Below the pieces are notes generated by a model. It was not told the origin of the DNA, did not search any database, and saw only the letters and a program-made list of their open reading frames with translations. DNA of 64,000 bases from Arthrobacter sp. SDTb3-6 (GTDB lineage Bacteria > Actinomycetota > Actinomycetes > Actinomycetales > Micrococcaceae), in assembly GCF_013376095.1 (NCBI RefSeq), contig NZ_JAAMFN010000016.1, positions 1-64,000 on the forward strand, given 5' to 3'. The position numbers were made by a program, and so were the translations under genes. Positions 1 to 10,985 of the stretch are shown piece after piece (position 1 is the stretch's first letter; every line of letters begins with the position of its first letter).

Positions 1-194
1 TTGATTCTTTCCCATGTCCGCATTCAGACGATTCACATCGCTGAAATTGAACACATGCCATCGGGCCAATTTTCATGGCTTGATGAACGAGTCTGATCCA
101 AGGCCGGACTGTATGTCCGGCGGGGTACTAACTCTAACACCATGCTGCCGGGTTCGCCAAACAGCAGGAAGATGTCCATCAGGACATGCGCGTG
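1..194. other. Non-coding flank downstream of glgB
   Basis: No credible gene is seen here. A short perfect inverted repeat (GCCGGAC at 103-109, GTCCGGC at 115-121, 5-nt loop) lies about 75 bp past the mak-glgB stop and could be a weak transcription terminator, but it has no T-tract on either strand. The stretch is less GC-rich than the genes. Confidence 0.35.
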
Positions 195-3100
195 TCAGTC
201 GCCGGACGGCCGCAGGTAGACGGCGCCGAGCGCTGGAAGCCGCAGGGCGACCGAGTGTGGCTGCCCGTCCCAGGCCTGCGTTCCGGCGGGAAGCGGGCCA
301 TCGTTGAGGACGTTCGATCCACCGTATTCGGCCCGGTCCGTATTCAGCAGTTCCCGCCACTGCCCGCCCTGGGGCAGCCCCACCCGGAAGCCCTCGTAGG
401 CGACACCGGCAAAGTTGATGATGCACACCAGCGGGTTTCCGCCGTTGTCCCACCGGATGAAGGACACCACGTTGTGGGCCGTGTCCCCACCGTTGATCCA
501 CGTGAAGCCTTCAGGCTTGTTGTCCAGTTCAGAGAGCGCGGGAGTGCCGGCGTAGACCTGGTTCAGCTCCCGGACCAGGAGCTGGATCCCCTGGTGCGGC
601 GGGTTTTCCGTCAGCCACCAGTCCAGTCCGTGTTGTTCGCTCCACTCCGCTTCCTGCCCAAACTCGGTGCCCATGAAAATCAGCTGCTTGCCCGGGTGAG
701 CCCATTGGAAGGCGAGGTAGGCGCGAAGGTTGGCCAGCTGCTGCCACCGGTCCCCCGGCATTTTCCGCAACAGCGAGCCCTTGCCGTGGACCACCTCGTC
801 GTGGCTGATGGGGAGCAGGAAGTTTTCCGTGAATGCGTAGACCAAGGAGAACGTGATCTGGTTGTGGTGCCAGCCTCGGTTCACCGGGTCCTCTGCCATG
901 TAGGTCAGGGAGTCGTGCATCCAGCCCATGTTCCACTTGATGCCGAAGCCAAGGCCGTTCGCACCCGTCGGGGCCGTGACCCCGGGAAATGCCGTGGACT
1001 CCTCAGCGATCGTGACGATCCCCGGATTGCGGCGGTAGGCGGTGGCATTCATTTCCTGCAGGAAGCTGATGGCCTCCAGGTTTTCCCGCCCGCCAAAGCG
1101 GTTTGGGCTCCACTGGCCGTCTTCCCGGGAGTAGTCGAGGTAAAGCATGGACGCGACGGCGTCCACGCGCAGTCCGTCGATGTGGAATTCCTCAAGCCAG
1201 TACAGTGCGTTGGCCACCAGGAAGTTGCGCACCTCATTCCGGCCGAAGTCGAAAATGAGCGTGCCCCAGTCGGGGTGCTCGCCCAGCCGCGGATCGGAGT
1301 GCTCGTACTGTGCCCCGCCATTGAACCGGGCCAAGGCCCATTCGTCCTTGGGGAAGTGTGCCGGGACCCAGTCCATGATGACCCCGATCCCGGCCTGGTG
1401 CAGGGAGTCGACGAGGAAGCGGAACTCGTCCGGGTGGCCAAAGCGGGAGGTGGGCGCATAGTAGGAGGTGACCTGGTACCCCCAGGAACCGCCAAAGGGG
1501 TGTTCGGAGACAGGCATGAATTCGACGTGCGTGAAGCCGAGCCACTGGACGTACTCAACCAGTTCCGAAGCCAGCTCGCGATACGAAAGGCCTTGGCGCC
1601 ACGAACCCAGGTGGACCTCGTAGACGCTCATCGGCGAGTTGTGCGGGTCCCGTGCCGCCCGGGCTGCCATCCATTCTGAATCCTGGAAGGAATACGCGGA
1701 TTCCACCACGCGGGACGCGGTGAGCGGCGGTACCTCGGTGCCGTACGCCATGGGGTCGGCCTTTTCCAGCCAGCGCCCGTCCTCGGTCAGGATCTGGAAT
1801 TTGTAGCGGTCGCCCGCCGCCGCGTCCGGAATGAAGAGTTCCCACACGCCGCTGGCGCCCAGGGTGCGCATGGCGTGGGACCGGCCGTCCCAGTTGTTGA
1901 ATTCGCCGATGACACGCACGGCCCGCACGGCGGGAACCCAGACCGCAAAGCTGACGCCGTGGACGTCGCCGAGGCTTGAATGGTAGCGCTGCACGTGCGC
2001 GCCGAGGACGGTCCACAGGGCCTCGTGCCGCCCTTCAGCCATCAGGTGGAGGTCAAGTTCGCCCACGGTCGGCAGGTAGCGGTAGGGATCATCCACCTCG
2101 TGAACGCCGTCGCCATAACGGACTTCCAGGCGGTAGTCCGGCACGTGCCCGGCTTCCTCCACAGGCACCACCGCAACCCAGATTCCGCCGTATTCGTGCG
2201 TCATCGCGTGCGTGCGGCCACCGGTCAGGACCTTCACGGACTCCGCCAGGTGGCGCAAGGTGCGGATGGTTGCAAAACCCTCCGAATCCAGGTGCGCCCC
2301 GAGCACCGAGTGCGGCGCGTAGTAGGTCCCCTCGGAAACACTGGCCAAGACCCCGTCAGCAACAGCCAGCGGCAATGTCTTCTTCAGTCCCATGTCCACA
2401 CTACTTTCCCTTGATTCAAACAAATCCCGAACAGCCTTCACCGGCACACCAACCCAATCAGGCCGGTTCTGCAATTCATAAACAACCTCGTACAACGCCT
2501 TGTCCAGCCACAATGCCATGAAAAGCGCCGATTCCGCCTCAATACTGCGGGGCAGGACTTCCTGGTAGCCGTCGATGAAGGCGGCGGCGGCCGCCTTGGC
2601 CCACGCCGCAGCGTCCCCGGCGGTGGCATGCGACCGGCCGGTGGCCTGCGCCCCCGCATAGTCGAAGGAGCGCAGCACGCCCACCACGTCGCGCAACGCC
2701 ACGTCCGGCGCGCCCCGGCTGGAAAGCGGCCGGAGTGGTTCGCCCTCAAAGTCCAGGAAATACCACTGCGGCCCGCCGGGGTCCACCACGTGAAGGAGCT
2801 GGCCCAGGTGAAGGTCCCCGTGGATGCGCTGCAGCAGCGGAACCTGCCTTATTTGGCGCAGTTGTGCCAGGATATCGCCGAAGGCTTCATCGTAGGGTCC
2901 GACGGCGGCACCCGCCCGTTCCCAGGACCACGTGAGCCGGGCGGTGAGCGCCTCGACAAACGCCCCGGTCCCGCTGTCCGTCCCGGCCGTCCCGAGGGAC
3001 GTAAGCAGGTCGGTGTGCAGCCGTGCCAGGGCGGCGCCGATGCCACGGGCCTGGCGGGAAAAATCGCTGCCGGAGGAAGCTGCGGCCAGGGCCGTGGTCC

Positions 3101-3845
3101 ATCCGTCGACGCCGCCGGAAATAAAGTCATGGATGACAAAAAGCGTGGTGCCTGCCGTCCCGGCACCCGCCGGCGCGGCCCTGGGGCCGAGGCAGGCAGC
3201 GGCCTGCAGGACCGGGACGGTGGCGCATCCGGCCCGCGCGAGTGCCCTGCCGATCTCCACTTCCGGGTGCACCCCCGGCTGGAGAACGCGAAAGAACTTG
3301 GCCACCAGGGGCCGGCCCGCCAGCTCAAAGACCACCGAGCTGTTGGACTGTTCAGCCGCCACGGACCGCACGGCCGCCACGGCTGCGCCCGTAGCCGGGC
3401 CCGCGGCTGCGCCCGCCGTGCCGCCCGCGGCTGCCAGTGCGGTGGCACTGTGCCAGGTGCTGATGCCCTCCAGCGGGGTGGCGCCGGAGACCACGTCCAG
3501 CCAGGCGGCGATGAAGCCGGGATCTGCCAGGGCGTCATACACCCAGCCACCTGTTGGCAGCTTTCCCAGAATCGCGGATTGTGGCACACCGGGCGGACGG
3601 TGGCCGGAGACGCCCACGGGGACCTGCAGCGTAACGGAACGCCCGGCGTCGTCCGGGGACGGTGGCGGGCCGGCGGGGACGACGCCGACGAACAGTACGG
3701 TGAATTCCGTGCCGGCCACCGTGGACGGCAGCGCCAGGCTGCCGGCGCTGCGCAGGGAGGTGCCCTGTCCGGCGTCGCCCTTGAGGGGGTACCAGCGCTG
3801 GGCGGGCAGCCAGTCCGCGACCAGCCCAAGGATGCCACTGTCCAT
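195..3845 (-). CDS. glgB: Maltokinase-GlgB fusion (1,4-alpha-glucan branching enzyme)
   Basis: This is a 1216-residue bifunctional protein. Residues about 1-480 are a maltokinase (Mak/Pep2) that phosphorylates maltose to maltose 1-phosphate with ATP. The kinase catalytic loop [10 protein letters not shown] and the metal-binding FLDFEGEP are visible. From about residue 485 ([11 protein letters not shown]) a complete GH13 branching enzyme of about 730 residues follows, with the [13 protein letters not shown] nucleophile region, the IAEEST acid/base region and the [11 protein letters not shown] motif. The start is placed at ATG 3845 ([18 protein letters not shown]), where maltokinase homology begins; the open frame extends upstream only over glgE. 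The gene follows glgE by 58 bp on the same strand, so the two are probably one operon. Making the glucan primer substrate and branching it on one polypeptide is the notable feature. Confidence 0.9.
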   Translation of the reverse strand: MDSGILGLVADWLPAQRWYPLKGDAGQGTSLRSAGSLALPSTVAGTEFTVLFVGVVPAGPPPSPDDAGRSVTLQVPVGVSGHRPPGVPQSAILGKLPTGGWVYDALADPGFIAAWLDVVSGATPLEGISTWHSATALAAAGGTAGAAAGPATGAAVAAVRSVAAEQSNSSVVFELAGRPLVAKFFRVLQPGVHPEVEIGRALARAGCATVPVLQAAACLGPRAAPAGAGTAGTTLFVIHDFISGGVDGWTTALAAASSGSDFSRQARGIGAALARLHTDLLTSLGTAGTDSGTGAFVEALTARLTWSWERAGAAVGPYDEAFGDILAQLRQIRQVPLLQRIHGDLHLGQLLHVVDPGGPQWYFLDFEGEPLRPLSSRGAPDVALRDVVGVLRSFDYAGAQATGRSHATAGDAAAWAKAAAAAFIDGYQEVLPRSIEAESALFMALWLDKALYEVVYELQNRPDWVGVPVKAVRDLFESRESSVDMGLKKTLPLAVADGVLASVSEGTYYAPHSVLGAHLDSEGFATIRTLRHLAESVKVLTGGRTHAMTHEYGGIWVAVVPVEEAGHVPDYRLEVRYGDGVHEVDDPYRYLPTVGELDLHLMAEGRHEALWTVLGAHVQRYHSSLGDVHGVSFAVWVPAVRAVRVIGEFNNWDGRSHAMRTLGASGVWELFIPDAAAGDRYKFQILTEDGRWLEKADPMAYGTEVPPLTASRVVESAYSFQDSEWMAARAARDPHNSPMSVYEVHLGSWRQGLSYRELASELVEYVQWLGFTHVEFMPVSEHPFGGSWGYQVTSYYAPTSRFGHPDEFRFLVDSLHQAGIGVIMDWVPAHFPKDEWALARFNGGAQYEHSDPRLGEHPDWGTLIFDFGRNEVRNFLVANALYWLEEFHIDGLRVDAVASMLYLDYSREDGQWSPNRFGGRENLEAISFLQEMNATAYRRNPGIVTIAEESTAFPGVTAPTGANGLGFGIKWNMGWMHDSLTYMAEDPVNRGWHHNQITFSLVYAFTENFLLPISHDEVVHGKGSLLRKMPGDRWQQLANLRAYLAFQWAHPGKQLIFMGTEFGQEAEWSEQHGLDWWLTENPPHQGIQLLVRELNQVYAGTPALSELDNKPEGFTWINGGDTAHNVVSFIRWDNGGNPLVCIINFAGVAYEGFRVGLPQGGQWRELLNTDRAEYGGSNVLNDGPLPAGTQAWDGQPHSVALRLPALGAVYLRPSGD

Positions 3846-3903
3846 CAGGCCGCTGCCGATCCGGGGCTGGAGCCGCTGCGATAACGCCGGCAGGAGGACA
3901 TGC

Positions 3904-5973
3904 CTACCGCCGCACGTGCAGGATGTGGGCCGGTTCCAGGTGGGCGTCGAGGCGGAAATAGTTTTGCTTGCCCCAGTTCCAGGTGGCGCCGGTGATGAGC
4001 TCGTCGACAATGAACGTCCCGTCCGGGGCGAGCCCGTCCAGCTCCAGGGCGTCCAGGTCCAGGGTGAGCCGGCCTTCGCGCACGCTGTGCGGGTCCACGT
4101 TGATGACGACGATGATGGTGTCCTTGCCGGCCGGCGCATCAGCCGTGGCGGCGACTGCCTTGTGCTTGCTGAAGACCAGGGTGGCGTCGTCCGAGCTTTC
4201 GTGCAGGGTCAGGTTTTCCAGGTCCAGCAGGGCCGGGTGGGTGCGGCGGATCGTGTTCAGCAAGGTGACGAAGGGTGCCAGCGACTTGCCGGCGGCCTCG
4301 GCGCCGGCAAAGTCGCGGTCCTTGTACTCGTACTTTTCGTTGTCGATGTTTTCTTCCGACCCCGGCCGGGCCACGTGTTCGTACAGCTCGTAGCCGGCGT
4401 ACATGCCCCAGAGCGGACTGCCCATGGCGGCAAGTACGGCACGGATCTTGTAGGCCGCCGGGCCGCCGTACTGCAGGAATTCGGTGAGGATGTCCGGGGT
4501 GTTGACAAAGAAGTTGGGCCGGAAATACCCTGCCGATTCGCGGCTGACGTGGTGCAGGTACTCCTCCAGTTCCTCCTTCGTGTTGCGCCAGGTGAAGTAG
4601 CTGTAGGACTGCTGGAAACCGGCCCGGCCCAGGGCGGCCATCATGGCCGGGCGGGTGAACGCCTCCGCCAGGAACACCACTTCGGGGTGCTCGGCGTTGA
4701 CCGTGCCGATCAGCCACTCCCAGAACCAGACGGGCTTGGTGTGCGGGTTGTCCACGCGGAAGATCTTCACGCCGTGGCTGATCCACAGGCGCACGATCCG
4801 CAGGATTTCCGCCGACAGCCCGGCCGGATCGTTGTCAAAGTTCAGCGGGTAGATGTCCTGGTACTTTTTCGGCGGGTTTTCCGCGTACGCAATGGTCCCG
4901 TCGACGCGGGTGGTGAACCACTCCGGGTGCTCCGTGGCCCACGGGTGGTCAGGGGCGCACTGCAGGGCCAGGTCCAGCGCCACCTCCAGCTCCAGCTCGT
5001 TGGCGGCGGCCACAAATGCGTCAAAGTCGGCAAAGGTGCCCAGGTCCGGGTGGATCGAGTCGTGGCCGCCGACCGCGGAGCCGATGGCCCACGGCGAGCC
5101 GGGATCCGCGGGGCCGGCCGTCAGCGTGTTGTTGGGGCCCTTGCGGTTGACGGTGCCAATGGGGTGGATGGGCGGCAGGTAGACCACGTCGAATCCCATG
5201 TCCGCGACGGCCGGCAGGCGGCGGGCGGCCGTCCTGAAGGTCCCGCTGGTCCACTCCCCCGTACCCGGGTTGCGGCGGGCACCCTCGGACCGCGGGAAGA
5301 ATTCGTACCAGGCGCCGCGCCCGGCGGCGTCGCGTTCCACCTTCAGCGGATAGCTGCGGCTGCGCGTCACCAGGTCCCGGAGCGGGAAACGGGCGACGGC
5401 GGCACGCACCTGCGCGCCGGTGCCGGCGGCCAGGCGGTCGTTCGTGTTCAGTGTGATGTCCGCGAGCGCCTTGGCGGCGTGCTTGAACGTCTTGGCGTCC
5501 TGGGGGTGCGGGGTGTCCCTGGCCGCCTGGGACAGCAGCAGGTGTCCTTCCGCAAGCATGACCGCGACGTCCACTCCGGCGTTGATCTTGACCTGCGCGT
5601 TGTGGGTCCAGGTGGCGTAAAGATCGGTCCAGCCTTCAACGGCAAACTGCCAGTCGCCCTCCGCCGTCGGGGTGAGGGTGCCCGCCCACGCGTCGGTGCC
5701 CTTGCCCTGCGGGGCCATGCGCGTCCGCTGGACTTCCTTCCCGCTCGGGTCCAGCAGAACGGCGGTGGCGCCGACGGCGTCGTGCCCTTCCCGGAAGACG
5801 ACGGCACGGACGTTGACTGCTCCCCCCCGCACGGCCTTGGCCGGGAACTTCCCGTCCTCGATGACGGGCTGGACGTTGGTGACGGGGATGCGCCCGAAGC
5901 GCAGTCCTGCCGCGGCAAGTGCATCTGCCTGGCCGACGCCGGGCGCTGTCGGAATGGTCTTCAAGGTAGTCAC
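3904..5973 (-). CDS. glgE: Alpha-1,4-glucan:maltose-1-phosphate maltosyltransferase GlgE
   Basis: The 689-residue GH13_3 enzyme transfers maltosyl units from maltose 1-phosphate to the growing alpha-1,4-glucan in the cytoplasm. An N-terminal beta-sandwich domain covers residues 1-200, followed by the (beta/alpha)8 barrel with [10 protein letters not shown] near 222-231, the predicted nucleophile Asp408 in [11 protein letters not shown], and the acid/base Glu437 in [11 protein letters not shown]. Length is typical of actinobacterial GlgE. The start is GTG at 5973 (MTTLKTIP). It is upstream of the mak-glgB fusion and divergent from glgP, so polymer synthesis and breakdown genes share a 174-bp promoter region. 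TreS, usually clustered with this pair, is not in the window. Confidence 0.95.
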   Translation of the reverse strand: MTTLKTIPTAPGVGQADALAAAGLRFGRIPVTNVQPVIEDGKFPAKAVRGGAVNVRAVVFREGHDAVGATAVLLDPSGKEVQRTRMAPQGKGTDAWAGTLTPTAEGDWQFAVEGWTDLYATWTHNAQVKINAGVDVAVMLAEGHLLLSQAARDTPHPQDAKTFKHAAKALADITLNTNDRLAAGTGAQVRAAVARFPLRDLVTRSRSYPLKVERDAAGRGAWYEFFPRSEGARRNPGTGEWTSGTFRTAARRLPAVADMGFDVVYLPPIHPIGTVNRKGPNNTLTAGPADPGSPWAIGSAVGGHDSIHPDLGTFADFDAFVAAANELELEVALDLALQCAPDHPWATEHPEWFTTRVDGTIAYAENPPKKYQDIYPLNFDNDPAGLSAEILRIVRLWISHGVKIFRVDNPHTKPVWFWEWLIGTVNAEHPEVVFLAEAFTRPAMMAALGRAGFQQSYSYFTWRNTKEELEEYLHHVSRESAGYFRPNFFVNTPDILTEFLQYGGPAAYKIRAVLAAMGSPLWGMYAGYELYEHVARPGSEENIDNEKYEYKDRDFAGAEAAGKSLAPFVTLLNTIRRTHPALLDLENLTLHESSDDATLVFSKHKAVAATADAPAGKDTIIVVINVDPHSVREGRLTLDLDALELDGLAPDGTFIVDELITGATWNWGKQNYFRLDAHLEPAHILHVRR

Positions 5974-6147
5974 AATCTCGACGTTAGCGACTCCGCACCC
6001 AGAATGCGAAGGCCATCTTCGGATATGGGCCGTTTGCGTGCGGATATGAAGCGGTTCCCGGGGCCGGAGGCGTTCGTGACGTCATGAATCGTCGTTTGTG
6101 TCGGCGTCGGCGGACGGGCGTAACGTCCATGGGCTAGGGTGACCGGC

Positions 6148-8763
6148 ATGAAGGCCATTCGCAGATTCACCGTCCGCACCGTTGTCCCCGCGCCCATCGG
6201 CGCACTGCCGCGCCTGGCCACCAACCTCCGCTGGTCCTGGCACCTGCCCACCCGCCAGCTGTTCGAGTCGCTGGACCCCGCCCTGTGGGACGAGGTGCGG
6301 CACGACCCGCTGGCCATGCTCGCCGCGGTGTCACGGGAGAAGCTGGAGGCGCTGGCCGCGGACCCGGACGTGGTGGCGCGCGTGGCCGACGCCGGGGAGA
6401 ACCTCGACGCCTACCTGGGCGGGCCGCGCTGGTACCAGTCGCTGGGAGCAGACGCCCCGCAGGCCATCGCCTACTTCTCCCCGGAGTTCGGCATCAGCGA
6501 GGTGCTGCCACAGTATTCAGGCGGCCTGGGCATACTGGCCGGCGACCACCTCAAGGCCGCCTCCGACCTGGGCGTGCCGCTGATCGGCGTCGGGCTGCTG
6601 TACCAGGCCGGATATTTCAAGCAGTCGCTGTCCCGGGACGCCTGGCAGCAGGAAACGTACCCGCTGCTGGACCCGGATGCCCTGCCGCTGACCCTGCTGC
6701 GCGAGGACGACGGCACGCCGGCGCAGATTTCGCTGCCGCTGCCCGGGGGCCGCATGCTCCGCGCCAACATCTGGCGCGCCGATGCGGGCCGCGTGCCGCT
6801 GCTGCTGCTGGATTCCAATGTGGCTGAAAACGACGGGGCCGCCCGCGGGGTGACCGACAGGCTGTACGGGGGCGGCGGCGACCACCGCCTGGCCCAGGAG
6901 CTGCTGTTGGGCATGGGAGGGGTGAAGGCGCTGCGCGTCCACGCCCGCCTGACCGGCACACGGGAACCCGAGGTGTTCCACACGAACGAGGGCCACGCCG
7001 GATTCCTGGGGATCGAACGCATCCGCGAGCTCATGGACCCCGCCGTCACACCCAGCCCGCTGTCCTGGGACGAGGCCCTGGCCGCCGGCCGCGCGTCGAC
7101 CGTGTTCACCACGCACACGCCCGTTGCGGCCGGGATCGACCGTTTTCCGCGCAGCATGATTGAGCACTTCTTTGCCGGCGAGCTGGCCCCCGGCGTTCCC
7201 GTGGACCGCATCCTCGCCCTGGGCGCGGAGAACTACGAAGGCGGCAACCCCGAGGTGTTCAACATGGCGGTCATGGGCCTGCGCCTGGCCCAGCGCGCCA
7301 ACGGCGTGGCCAAGCTCCACGGCGTGGTGTCCCGCAAAATGTTCTCCGGACTGTGGCCGGGCTTTGACCACGAAGACGTCCCCATCACGTCCGTGACAAA
7401 CGGCGTCCACGTGCCCACCTGGGTGGACCCCCAGCTGGCGCGCCTTGCCCGGGAGAAGTTTGGCGCCGACGTCCTGGACGGCCCGGACTGGTCCAAGGTG
7501 TACGACGTCAGCGACAGCGAAGTGTGGGAGCTGCGCCGGCGGCTGCGCGCGGCCCTGGTGGACGACGCACGGCACCGCCTGCGCGCGTCGTGGAAGAAGC
7601 GGGGGGCCGCGGACGCCCAGCTGGGCTGGACCGATTCGGCCCTCGACCCGGACGTGCTCACCATCGGATTTGCCCGCCGGGTACCCACCTACAAGCGCCT
7701 GACCTTGATGCTGCGCGACCCCGCCCGGCTCAAGGCGCTGCTGCTGCACCCCGAGCACCCCGTCCAGCTGGTCATTGCGGGCAAGTCCCACCCGGCCGAC
7801 GACGCCGGCAAGAAGATGATCCAAGATCTCGTCCAGTTCACCGACGACCCGGAAGTCCGGCACCGGATCGTTTTCCTGCCCAACTACGACATCGCCATGG
7901 CCCGGACCCTGTTCCCGGGGTGCGACGTGTGGCTGAACAACCCGCTGCGGCCCCTGGAGGCCTGCGGGACCTCAGGCATGAAGGCCGCCATCAACGGTTC
8001 GCTGAACCTTTCCGTCATGGACGGCTGGTGGGACGAGCTGTACGACGGCGAAAACGGCTGGGCCATTCCCACCGCCAACGAAGGCACCAGCGCCGAGGAA
8101 CGCGACAACATTGAGTCCGCGGCGTTGTACGAGCTGCTGGAGACCCAAGTGGCACCGCGGTTCTACGACGGCCCGGCAACCGCCGGCTCCGGCGCGCCCG
8201 GCCCATCACGCGGCGCCACCGGCGCCCCGCCCTCACACTGGATTTCCATGATCAGGCACACCCTGGCCAACCTCGGACCCAAGGTTTCCGCCGAGCGCAT
8301 GGTCAAGGAATACGTGCAGCGCCTGTACCAGCCGGCTGCTGCGTCCGGCCGGGCCGCACGGGCCGGCGGCTACGCCGAGGCGAAGGACCTGGCCGCCTGG
8401 ATCGGCACGATCCGCACGGAATGGGGCCTCATCCGCATTGAACACGTTGAATCCCGCGGGCTCACGGACGAACCCCTGATCGGGGAGTCGCTGCAGGTCC
8501 GCGCCGACGTCCATCTGGGCGTGCTTTCCCCGGGCGACGTCACCGTCTCCGTGGCGTACGGGCGCGTGGGCGAAAACGACGAACTCACCGACACCGGCAC
8601 CCTGGATTTGGCGCCGGACGCGGACCTGGGCTCCGGCCGGCACCGGTTTGCAGCCGAGCTGGTCATCGACCGGTCCGGCAGTTTCGGCTACGGGGTGCAG
8701 GTCCTCCCCCGCCACCGCGGCCTGGCCGACCCGGCGGAACTGGGACTCATCGTCACGGCGTAA
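6148..8763 (+). CDS. glgP: Alpha-glucan phosphorylase (GlgP, actinobacterial type)
   Basis: The 871-residue GT35-type enzyme releases glucose 1-phosphate from glycogen or maltodextrins by phosphorolysis. The pyridoxal-phosphate lysine is Lys612 in EACGTSGMKAAINGS. GGLGILAGDHLKAASDLG and HTNEGHAGFLGIER are further conserved segments. The N-terminus MKAIRRFTVRTVVPAPIG and the extra C-terminal beta domain fit the long actinobacterial subfamily rather than E. coli GlgP. ATG 6148 is preferred over GTG 6139 because an AGGG ribosome binding site lies about 8 nt before it. It is transcribed divergently from glgE and converges on glgX across a repeat-bearing spacer. Confidence 0.9.
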   Translation: MKAIRRFTVRTVVPAPIGALPRLATNLRWSWHLPTRQLFESLDPALWDEVRHDPLAMLAAVSREKLEALAADPDVVARVADAGENLDAYLGGPRWYQSLGADAPQAIAYFSPEFGISEVLPQYSGGLGILAGDHLKAASDLGVPLIGVGLLYQAGYFKQSLSRDAWQQETYPLLDPDALPLTLLREDDGTPAQISLPLPGGRMLRANIWRADAGRVPLLLLDSNVAENDGAARGVTDRLYGGGGDHRLAQELLLGMGGVKALRVHARLTGTREPEVFHTNEGHAGFLGIERIRELMDPAVTPSPLSWDEALAAGRASTVFTTHTPVAAGIDRFPRSMIEHFFAGELAPGVPVDRILALGAENYEGGNPEVFNMAVMGLRLAQRANGVAKLHGVVSRKMFSGLWPGFDHEDVPITSVTNGVHVPTWVDPQLARLAREKFGADVLDGPDWSKVYDVSDSEVWELRRRLRAALVDDARHRLRASWKKRGAADAQLGWTDSALDPDVLTIGFARRVPTYKRLTLMLRDPARLKALLLHPEHPVQLVIAGKSHPADDAGKKMIQDLVQFTDDPEVRHRIVFLPNYDIAMARTLFPGCDVWLNNPLRPLEACGTSGMKAAINGSLNLSVMDGWWDELYDGENGWAIPTANEGTSAEERDNIESAALYELLETQVAPRFYDGPATAGSGAPGPSRGATGAPPSHWISMIRHTLANLGPKVSAERMVKEYVQRLYQPAAASGRAARAGGYAEAKDLAAWIGTIRTEWGLIRIEHVESRGLTDEPLIGESLQVRADVHLGVLSPGDVTVSVAYGRVGENDELTDTGTLDLAPDADLGSGRHRFAAELVIDRSGSFGYGVQVLPRHRGLADPAELGLIVTA

Positions 8764-8775
8764 GGCAGGGCCACG

Positions 8776-8820
8776 GTCCCGACAAGCGGGGTCCCGACAA
8801 GCGGGGTCCCGACAAGCTCG
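8776..8820. repeat. Three tandem 15-bp repeats (GTCCCGACAAGCGGG)
   Basis: Between the convergent glgP and glgX stops, the 15-bp unit GTCCCGACAAGCGGG occurs twice perfectly (8776-8790, 8791-8805), and a third copy diverges at its end (8806-8820, GTCCCGACAAGCTCG). The core matches the hairpin at 48402-48446 and the 15-bp tandem array at 58406-58450, so it belongs to a dispersed family. Confidence 0.85.
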
Positions 8821-8836
8821 ACCGGCGGGGTCCCGA

Positions 8837-10984
8837 TCAGGGGCTGGGGAGCAGGTTGCGGAAGATCAGTACCGTGTTGGCCTCGACCGGGACGGCTTCG
8901 CCCGCCTGGACGCCCGGGACGGTGCGGGGCAGGCGGAAGGTGGGTTCGCCGTCGTCCGTCGCAAAGGGCCCGGAGGTGGTCATGCGCAGCTGGTAGGGGT
9001 TCGCCGCCAGCGAGGGGTCCCCGGCGAAACGCGGATTGGCCGGCAAGGTCACGGATTCGTCGGTGATGCCGGTGTTGAAGATGACCAGGCCGTCCACTTT
9101 TCCGTTGGGCGAGCCCATGAGCATGGTGAGGATGCGTTCGTGTGGGTTGGTCCACCGCTCCGGCGCCATGGGCTCCCCGTCCGCGCCAAACCAATGGATG
9201 AAGGCCTCACCGCCGCGTGTCGGGTAGCTGCTGGGCTGCTCGCTGAGGAAGTGGCGGCGCAGCTGGACCAGGCGCCGGGTGGCTGCCAGCATGGTCTGCG
9301 CGTCGGGGTCCATGGACCAGTCCAGCCAGGCGATTTCGTTGTCCTGGCAGTAGGCATTGTTGTTTCCGCCCTGGCTGCGGCCCAGCTCGTCGCCGGCGGA
9401 AATCAGGGGCATGCCCTGGGCGAGCAGGAGCGTGGCCATCATGTTGCGGGCGGTGCGGCCGCGCTCGGACAGGATGGCGGGGTCGTTCGTGATGCCCTCG
9501 ACCCCGTGGTTCCAGCTGCGGTTGTCCCCGTGCCCGTCCCGGTTGCCTTCCTGGTTGTCCTCATTGTGTTTTTCGTTGTACGCGGTCAGGTCCGCCAGTG
9601 TGAAGCCGTCGTGCGCCGTGACCAGGTTGACCGAGGCCAGGGGGCTGCGCCCGGACCGGGCAAACAGCGCGGCGGAGCCGCCCAGCGCGTCGCCGAACTT
9701 GGCCAGGTTGCCGCTGTGGTGCCCGTCAAGCGCCGCGGCACGGTCGGTCAGCCACACTTCACGGACGCTGTCACGGAAGGAATCGTTCCAGTCCGACCAG
9801 CCGGTGGGGAAGTTCCCGGTCTGCCAGCCGCCGTAGCCCACGTCCCAGGGCTCGGCAATCAGTTTCGTGGTGGACAGCACGCCGTCCGTGGCCGCGGCCA
9901 GCAGGAAGGGGTGCTGGTGGGTGAATTCATGGGCGCCGTCGCGGGCCAGCGATACGGCCAGGTCGAAGCGGAAGCCGTCGATGTGGAATTCCTCCACCCA
10001 GTAGCGCAACGAGTCCATCGCCATCCGGATCACGTACGGATTGCTGAAATTGAGCGTGTTGCCGCATCCGGTGGTGTCCACGTAGCCGCCGTCGCGCATG
10101 CGGTAGTACTGCTCCTCGCCCAGCCCGCGCCAGCTCAGTGCCGGCCCGCCCTGGCCGCCCTCGGCCGTGTGGTTGTACACCACGTCCAGGATGACCTCGA
10201 TCCCGGCCAGGTGCAGCAGCTTCACCATGCCCTTGAGCTCGTCCTGCACGGCCGCCGGGCCCTGTGCGCGGGCCGCGGCGCTGGCGTACTGCACGTGCGG
10301 GGAGAAATAGCCCAGGGTGTTGTACCCCCAGTAGTTGCTCATGCCCGTCCCGCCCAGGTGCGGCTCGTCAATGTGGAAATGGATGGGCAGAAGTTCGACG
10401 GCGGTCACGCCCAGTTTCTGGAGGTGCTCGATCATGACGGGGTGCGCCATGCCGGCGTAGCTGCCGCGGATCTCCTCGGGGATGTCCGGGTGCAGCATGG
10501 TCTGGCCGCGCACATGGGCCTCGTACATGACGGTGTTGCGCTGCGGCGTACGCGGGCTCTTGGCCTCGCCCCAGTCAAAACCTGACTGCATCCGCACCGA
10601 AACGTACCGCGTGACACCGTCGGCGCACTTTGCCTGGTCGATGTAGCGGCCGTACGGGTCAAGCAGCAGCTGGACCTTTTCGGGGTCGAGGTTGCCTTCC
10701 GGGCCTTCCGGGGCGCCGGCGTAAAAACCGTAGCGGCTGCCCACGGGCATGCCCCAGACCAACCCGTGGTGCACGCCGTCGGTCAGGTCCGGCAGCAGGA
10801 TCGCCTTCCAGGCACCTCCCGGCGGCTGGAAACACAGCACCAGCTGTTCCAGGGCAGGGGCGTACACGGCCACGTTCACCGTGTCGGCGCCCTCTTCGCG
10901 GGAATGCGGGGTGACACCCAGGGGGAAGCGCCGTGAGAGCGCCGTGCCGAGCGTGCTCACATCCTCCACGACAGTCTCGGGCAT
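8837..10984 (-). CDS. glgX: Glycogen debranching protein GlgX
   Basis: The 715-residue GH13_11 isoamylase-type enzyme hydrolyses alpha-1,6 branches of glycogen trimmed by phosphorylase. An N-terminal CBM48 domain (about residues 15-110) precedes the barrel. The nucleophile segment DGFRFDLAVSLARDG, the acid/base LIAEPWDVGYGG and VTAHDGFTLADL are present. The start is ATG 10984 (MPETVVEDVS). A longer open frame upstream only reads into rlmB. The start codon lies one base beyond the rlmB stop, so glgX is translationally coupled to that housekeeping run. It converges on glgP, its functional partner. Confidence 0.92.
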   Translation of the reverse strand: MPETVVEDVSTLGTALSRRFPLGVTPHSREEGADTVNVAVYAPALEQLVLCFQPPGGAWKAILLPDLTDGVHHGLVWGMPVGSRYGFYAGAPEGPEGNLDPEKVQLLLDPYGRYIDQAKCADGVTRYVSVRMQSGFDWGEAKSPRTPQRNTVMYEAHVRGQTMLHPDIPEEIRGSYAGMAHPVMIEHLQKLGVTAVELLPIHFHIDEPHLGGTGMSNYWGYNTLGYFSPHVQYASAAARAQGPAAVQDELKGMVKLLHLAGIEVILDVVYNHTAEGGQGGPALSWRGLGEEQYYRMRDGGYVDTTGCGNTLNFSNPYVIRMAMDSLRYWVEEFHIDGFRFDLAVSLARDGAHEFTHQHPFLLAAATDGVLSTTKLIAEPWDVGYGGWQTGNFPTGWSDWNDSFRDSVREVWLTDRAAALDGHHSGNLAKFGDALGGSAALFARSGRSPLASVNLVTAHDGFTLADLTAYNEKHNEDNQEGNRDGHGDNRSWNHGVEGITNDPAILSERGRTARNMMATLLLAQGMPLISAGDELGRSQGGNNNAYCQDNEIAWLDWSMDPDAQTMLAATRRLVQLRRHFLSEQPSSYPTRGGEAFIHWFGADGEPMAPERWTNPHERILTMLMGSPNGKVDGLVIFNTGITDESVTLPANPRFAGDPSLAANPYQLRMTTSGPFATDDGEPTFRLPRTVPGVQAGEAVPVEANTVLIFRNLLPSP

Positions 10985-10985
10985 C

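Noticed and set aside
103-121. Intrinsic terminator of mak-glgB
   Set aside because: The hairpin is short and has no T-tract; kept only as a note in the flank entry.
186-1679. 497-codon plus-strand frame opposite glgB
   Set aside because: Mirror of the GlgB codons with no conserved motifs.
2932-6087. 1051-codon plus-strand open frame opposite glgE and mak-glgB
   Set aside because: Antisense shadow of two well-supported enzymes; long frames without stops are expected opposite GC-rich coding DNA, and its product is low-complexity Arg/Pro/Gly sequence.
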